64,000 bases of DNA from Sipunculus nudus (taxonomy: Eukaryota > Annelida > Sipuncula > Golfingiida > Sipunculidae). Below the pieces are notes generated by a model. It ran no database searches and was not told where the DNA came from. It saw only the letters and a program-made list of their open reading frames with translations. Position 1 is the stretch's first letter; each line of letters opens with the position of its first letter. Of the stretch, positions 61,101 to 64,000 are shown in pieces. Both the position numbers and the translations under genes were made by a program. The DNA is taken from NCBI GenBank assembly GCA_026874595.1, contig CM049320.1, positions 52,466,714 through 52,530,713 on the forward strand, in the 5' to 3' direction.

Positions 61101-62720
61101 GAATGCCAGGGCTTACAGGACTGAACTGAGTTGAAGATTTATTGGATTGCCAAATGTGGATTACAAGGCATCATGGGATACTATTGCCAGCTGCAATTTT
61201 GGAGTGACCCACAGCATTATGGGAAACCCAGAGCTTCCAAGTGAAATGCAGCATTACAGGACCACAAAGCATTATTGGAATCCAAGGCACTATGAGATAC
61301 TTATGTTATAAACTGCCATCTTGAGTGCATTTCAATACATGGTATTAAAACAATGATGTAATTGCACAGTTTGCAATGCATTATGGGATAGACAAGGGTG
61401 ATACAACACTGAACAAAGACCATGTTTTATTTTTTAAAATTCAAAATCCCTTGATAAATTGTGGGTTTGCTGGGAAAAAAAACTTATGAACATCTATAAA
61501 GCTTATATCTATTTTGATAAAAAAAATGTATACCAATAGTTCTGATAAAAATTTCCTCAAGAAATCAGGGCCACTGTATCCAGTATGAATTTTCTGCCTG
61601 AAGATCTCACCAATAAACAGCCACAAGAAAAAAATGTTCAGGGTAATGTTATCAGTGCCTTTGCTTATTTTTTTATTTTTTGAACTGCTCAGTGTTTTGA
61701 TTATCAGGGGCTCAATATAGCTTGTGTGTCAGATGAAACAGGTCTCAGACGCATAGTGTTTTAATATGGCAATAACCTACGAAAAAACGAAAAATCTCAC
61801 TCAGGTTCACCAAAATAAACAGACTGGTTGTTCACATCATTGCTCCAACATTAAATACTGCCATTTTGTATTGGATCTAGACTGTGAAGTGTTTGTGTTC
61901 TGTCTCCAGCTTGAATGGGCAGCAGGTGAAACGACCTTGGTGTCAAGGTCATTAAGTACAGCTTCAAGGTCATTGAGGACATCTGCACTCTCCTTATGCA
62001 AATGTCTGTTTAATTAGACATATGTCCATGAGCGCTTTCTGTTTTTTTGTGGTTTGAGAATGTAAATTGTTATGTATGTATGTGTGCCATTGTATGTTTA
62101 CTTTGTTTGTTGTTTGTATACACCTGAACCTTCACATATCAGATTTGCTGACCATAAACTTGGCCAAACCATACATTTTACATTTGATTTAAATCTTTAT
62201 TAGCGGCTTATTCATAATGCAACAAGAGGTCATATGGCAATCCTCGGGGTAAACTATAAATATTTTAGCCTTGTTTAAAGGGACATATTTATGAAAAGAC
62301 ATTCTGTTATGAACAATCTGTATGGTTATATTTGAACAGCAGAGTTTAATAACCATTCTTTTGTGATAATCTGGAATTATATTTTCAGAATGTAGGCTTC
62401 AGGTGGGGGTGGGGTGGGGTGGGACAAACAATTTTTTTTTATTAGTACATTCTAGGGTGTTGAATTCCTATGTTTGTTTGTTGAAGTATTTTGTACGTTT
62501 TGTAATGTTAAAGAAAGACATTTAAATGATAAAGTACTTTTTTAAGCTTTTAGGAATCATATATTTGTTACTTTTCCATATGTATATGGGACCAAAATGA
62601 CAAAACTGCCAACTGTTTTGAATAAATTCCTTGGCTTAAAGATTATGTAGGCTGTTTTATCATATACCAAGTTTTTTGTGTAGTTATAGATGCTTTAAAG
62701 AATAAAAAGTAATTCTTGTG
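61101..62720 (+). other. Probable 3' UTR with candidate poly(A) signals
   Basis: No coding exon compatible with the gene is visible after the stop at 61100. AATAAA hexamers lie at 61612, 62621 and 62701; the last two are close together, and the last is followed by a T/G-rich stretch, so a 3' end near 62.72 kb is the best guess. A further AATAAA is at 63410. Two TCAAGGTCA motifs lie at 61943-61951 and 61964-61972. The true end cannot be fixed without transcripts. Confidence 0.45.
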
Positions 62721-64000
62721 TCATCTTACAGTTTCATCAATGAAATGAAATCACTAATGTTGGTAGTGCGGTATCTCTCATAGATAGGCTGGTCTATGCA
62801 TTATAAATATAGACTGGTGACTACCTCATTAAGTCTTGTTAATTTTTAAAAATATGGGGCAAGCATCTTTAGTTTGGGTATTTACAATTGGCCCTATAGT
62901 GTATAAACACACATTTGTTAAATTATTACTTATGAAAATTTATGCAGCTCATTAGCATATACAAAATTTATTAAGTTCAGCAATGTGTCAAATAGTGGTT
63001 CATTTGTCATAGGATGAAACCAGGTTGAGGTTATTTTTTACCTCCTGTGCTTAGAGAGTTGTTGATACAGCTCACTTTTAGCAATACTGCACTAACAGTA
63101 ATCCGTCCAGTTTTTGATGATTTTTTTTAATGAGTTTGAGAGAAAGAGCAACTTTTTTTACTGCTCTTGATCATATTTATCCAGGGTGCCACCCTGATGT
63201 ATTTTTATATGGATGTTTCACTTTGTATAGTTGTTATTAATATTGTACATAAGATTGTATGCTGTTTTGTCAGGTGTTGAAATTTGTAACGCACATCAGG
63301 CCTTCAAATTGAAATAATCTAAATTTCCAACATTTTTTTTGGTATGAACATGTTAAAAAAGGAGACTTTAAGGTTTTAATGGTACTTTGATAACATATGA
63401 TACCTCATGAATAAAAAATAAGATATTATATGGGTATAATAAGTTGCTTATGTATCAGTACATTAATGATATTTGAACATCTGACAGAAATCGACTTTTT
63501 ACTTTTGATAATGTTAGGGGTAATATCATTGGTCATGAATGAGTTGGACAGTGTCTGATATAGAATTATTTGGAAGTAAACTTAATTAATAGTTTGGAGA
63601 TCAATTTCAAGGTGAATTGATGATATTTTACTCCAAATTCCCAAGTTCAAGCAGACCCTATGCGTGAAAATTGCTCATGAGGCTATTTTCATGCATATAC
63701 GCACATAGGCATGTATACTGACAGACACATGGAAACACCCCAGTAAAAAAGTCATATAAGCGATTTTCCACACATATAAAACACATGGAATCACCCCTTT
63801 ATAAGTGATGTGTCTTTAGACAATGTATCGTTACACATTAAAGTTCTTAATGTCTACTTTCAGTTTAGAAAAATCATTTTTTGATTAAACTTTAAATGGC
63901 AGCAGGGCTACCTTTCATTTCATAATATTTAGAATATGTGTCCATTCCTATTTAATATAACCAGTAGAACGCATGTTGTCAATTATTTAAAAGCTGGATG
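62721..64000. other. Downstream DNA
   Basis: AT-rich, with an AATAAA at 63410 and the dispersed repeat at 63637-63790. No coding exon seen. Confidence 0.55.
63637..63790. repeat. Second copy of the 54.2-kb dispersed repeat
   Basis: It shares, in order, GTTCAAGCAGACCC, GTGAAAATTGCTC, ATTTTCATGCATATACGCAC, GACACATGGAAACACCCCAG and AAGCGATTTTCCACACATAT with 54188-54345. Confidence 0.8.

Noticed and set aside
61766-62017. Possible SAM-domain exon after the stop
   Set aside because: It has an upstream tctccag-like acceptor, but the translated peptide lacks the hydrophobic SAM pattern and it lies after the terminal exon; read as 3' UTR.

Overview
The window is animal nuclear DNA: AT-rich, full of long GT-AG introns, microsatellites and degenerate transposons. 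It holds one recognisable gene, a p53/p63/p73-family transcription factor on the plus strand spanning about 53 kb (8072-61100). The DNA-binding domain ([40 protein letters not shown]) and the p63/p73-like tetramerisation domain resemble mollusc p53/p63/p73 proteins as I remember them. A mollusc, or at least a lophotrochozoan, is the best guess, but the species cannot be told.

Layout. 1-7800: upstream DNA with no gene; a three-copy tandem repeat carries CTCF-like motifs. 8072-8214: candidate first exon 1a. 8215-27972: a 19.8 kb intron with a three-member MITE family (two copies here), a CpG-richer block with two possible non-coding first exons and a perfect CRE (13.1-13.8 kb), a miniature LTR element with tRNA-type promoter boxes (16479-16911), and a second first exon 1b with a TATA/Inr promoter (22610-22737). 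27973-28074 and 31105-31243: transactivation-domain exons. 31244-46240: large intron containing a candidate deltaN first exon (43557-43601). 46241-61100: linker, DNA-binding, tetramerisation and C-terminal exons. 61101-64000: 3' UTR and downstream DNA.

All eleven exons of the full-length model join in one open frame with canonical splice sites: 491 aa from exon 1a, 486 aa from exon 1b, 440 aa from the internal Met in exon 2, and 378 aa from the deltaN exon. One gene therefore appears able to produce TA and deltaN proteins from separate promoters, as vertebrate p63 and p73 do. The only C-terminus found is short, p53-like and without a SAM domain.

Most short ORFs elsewhere are chance frames in introns or repeats. 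No tRNA, rRNA, CRISPR or bacterial-type feature was seen. All calls are from reading by eye; no database search or alignment was run.
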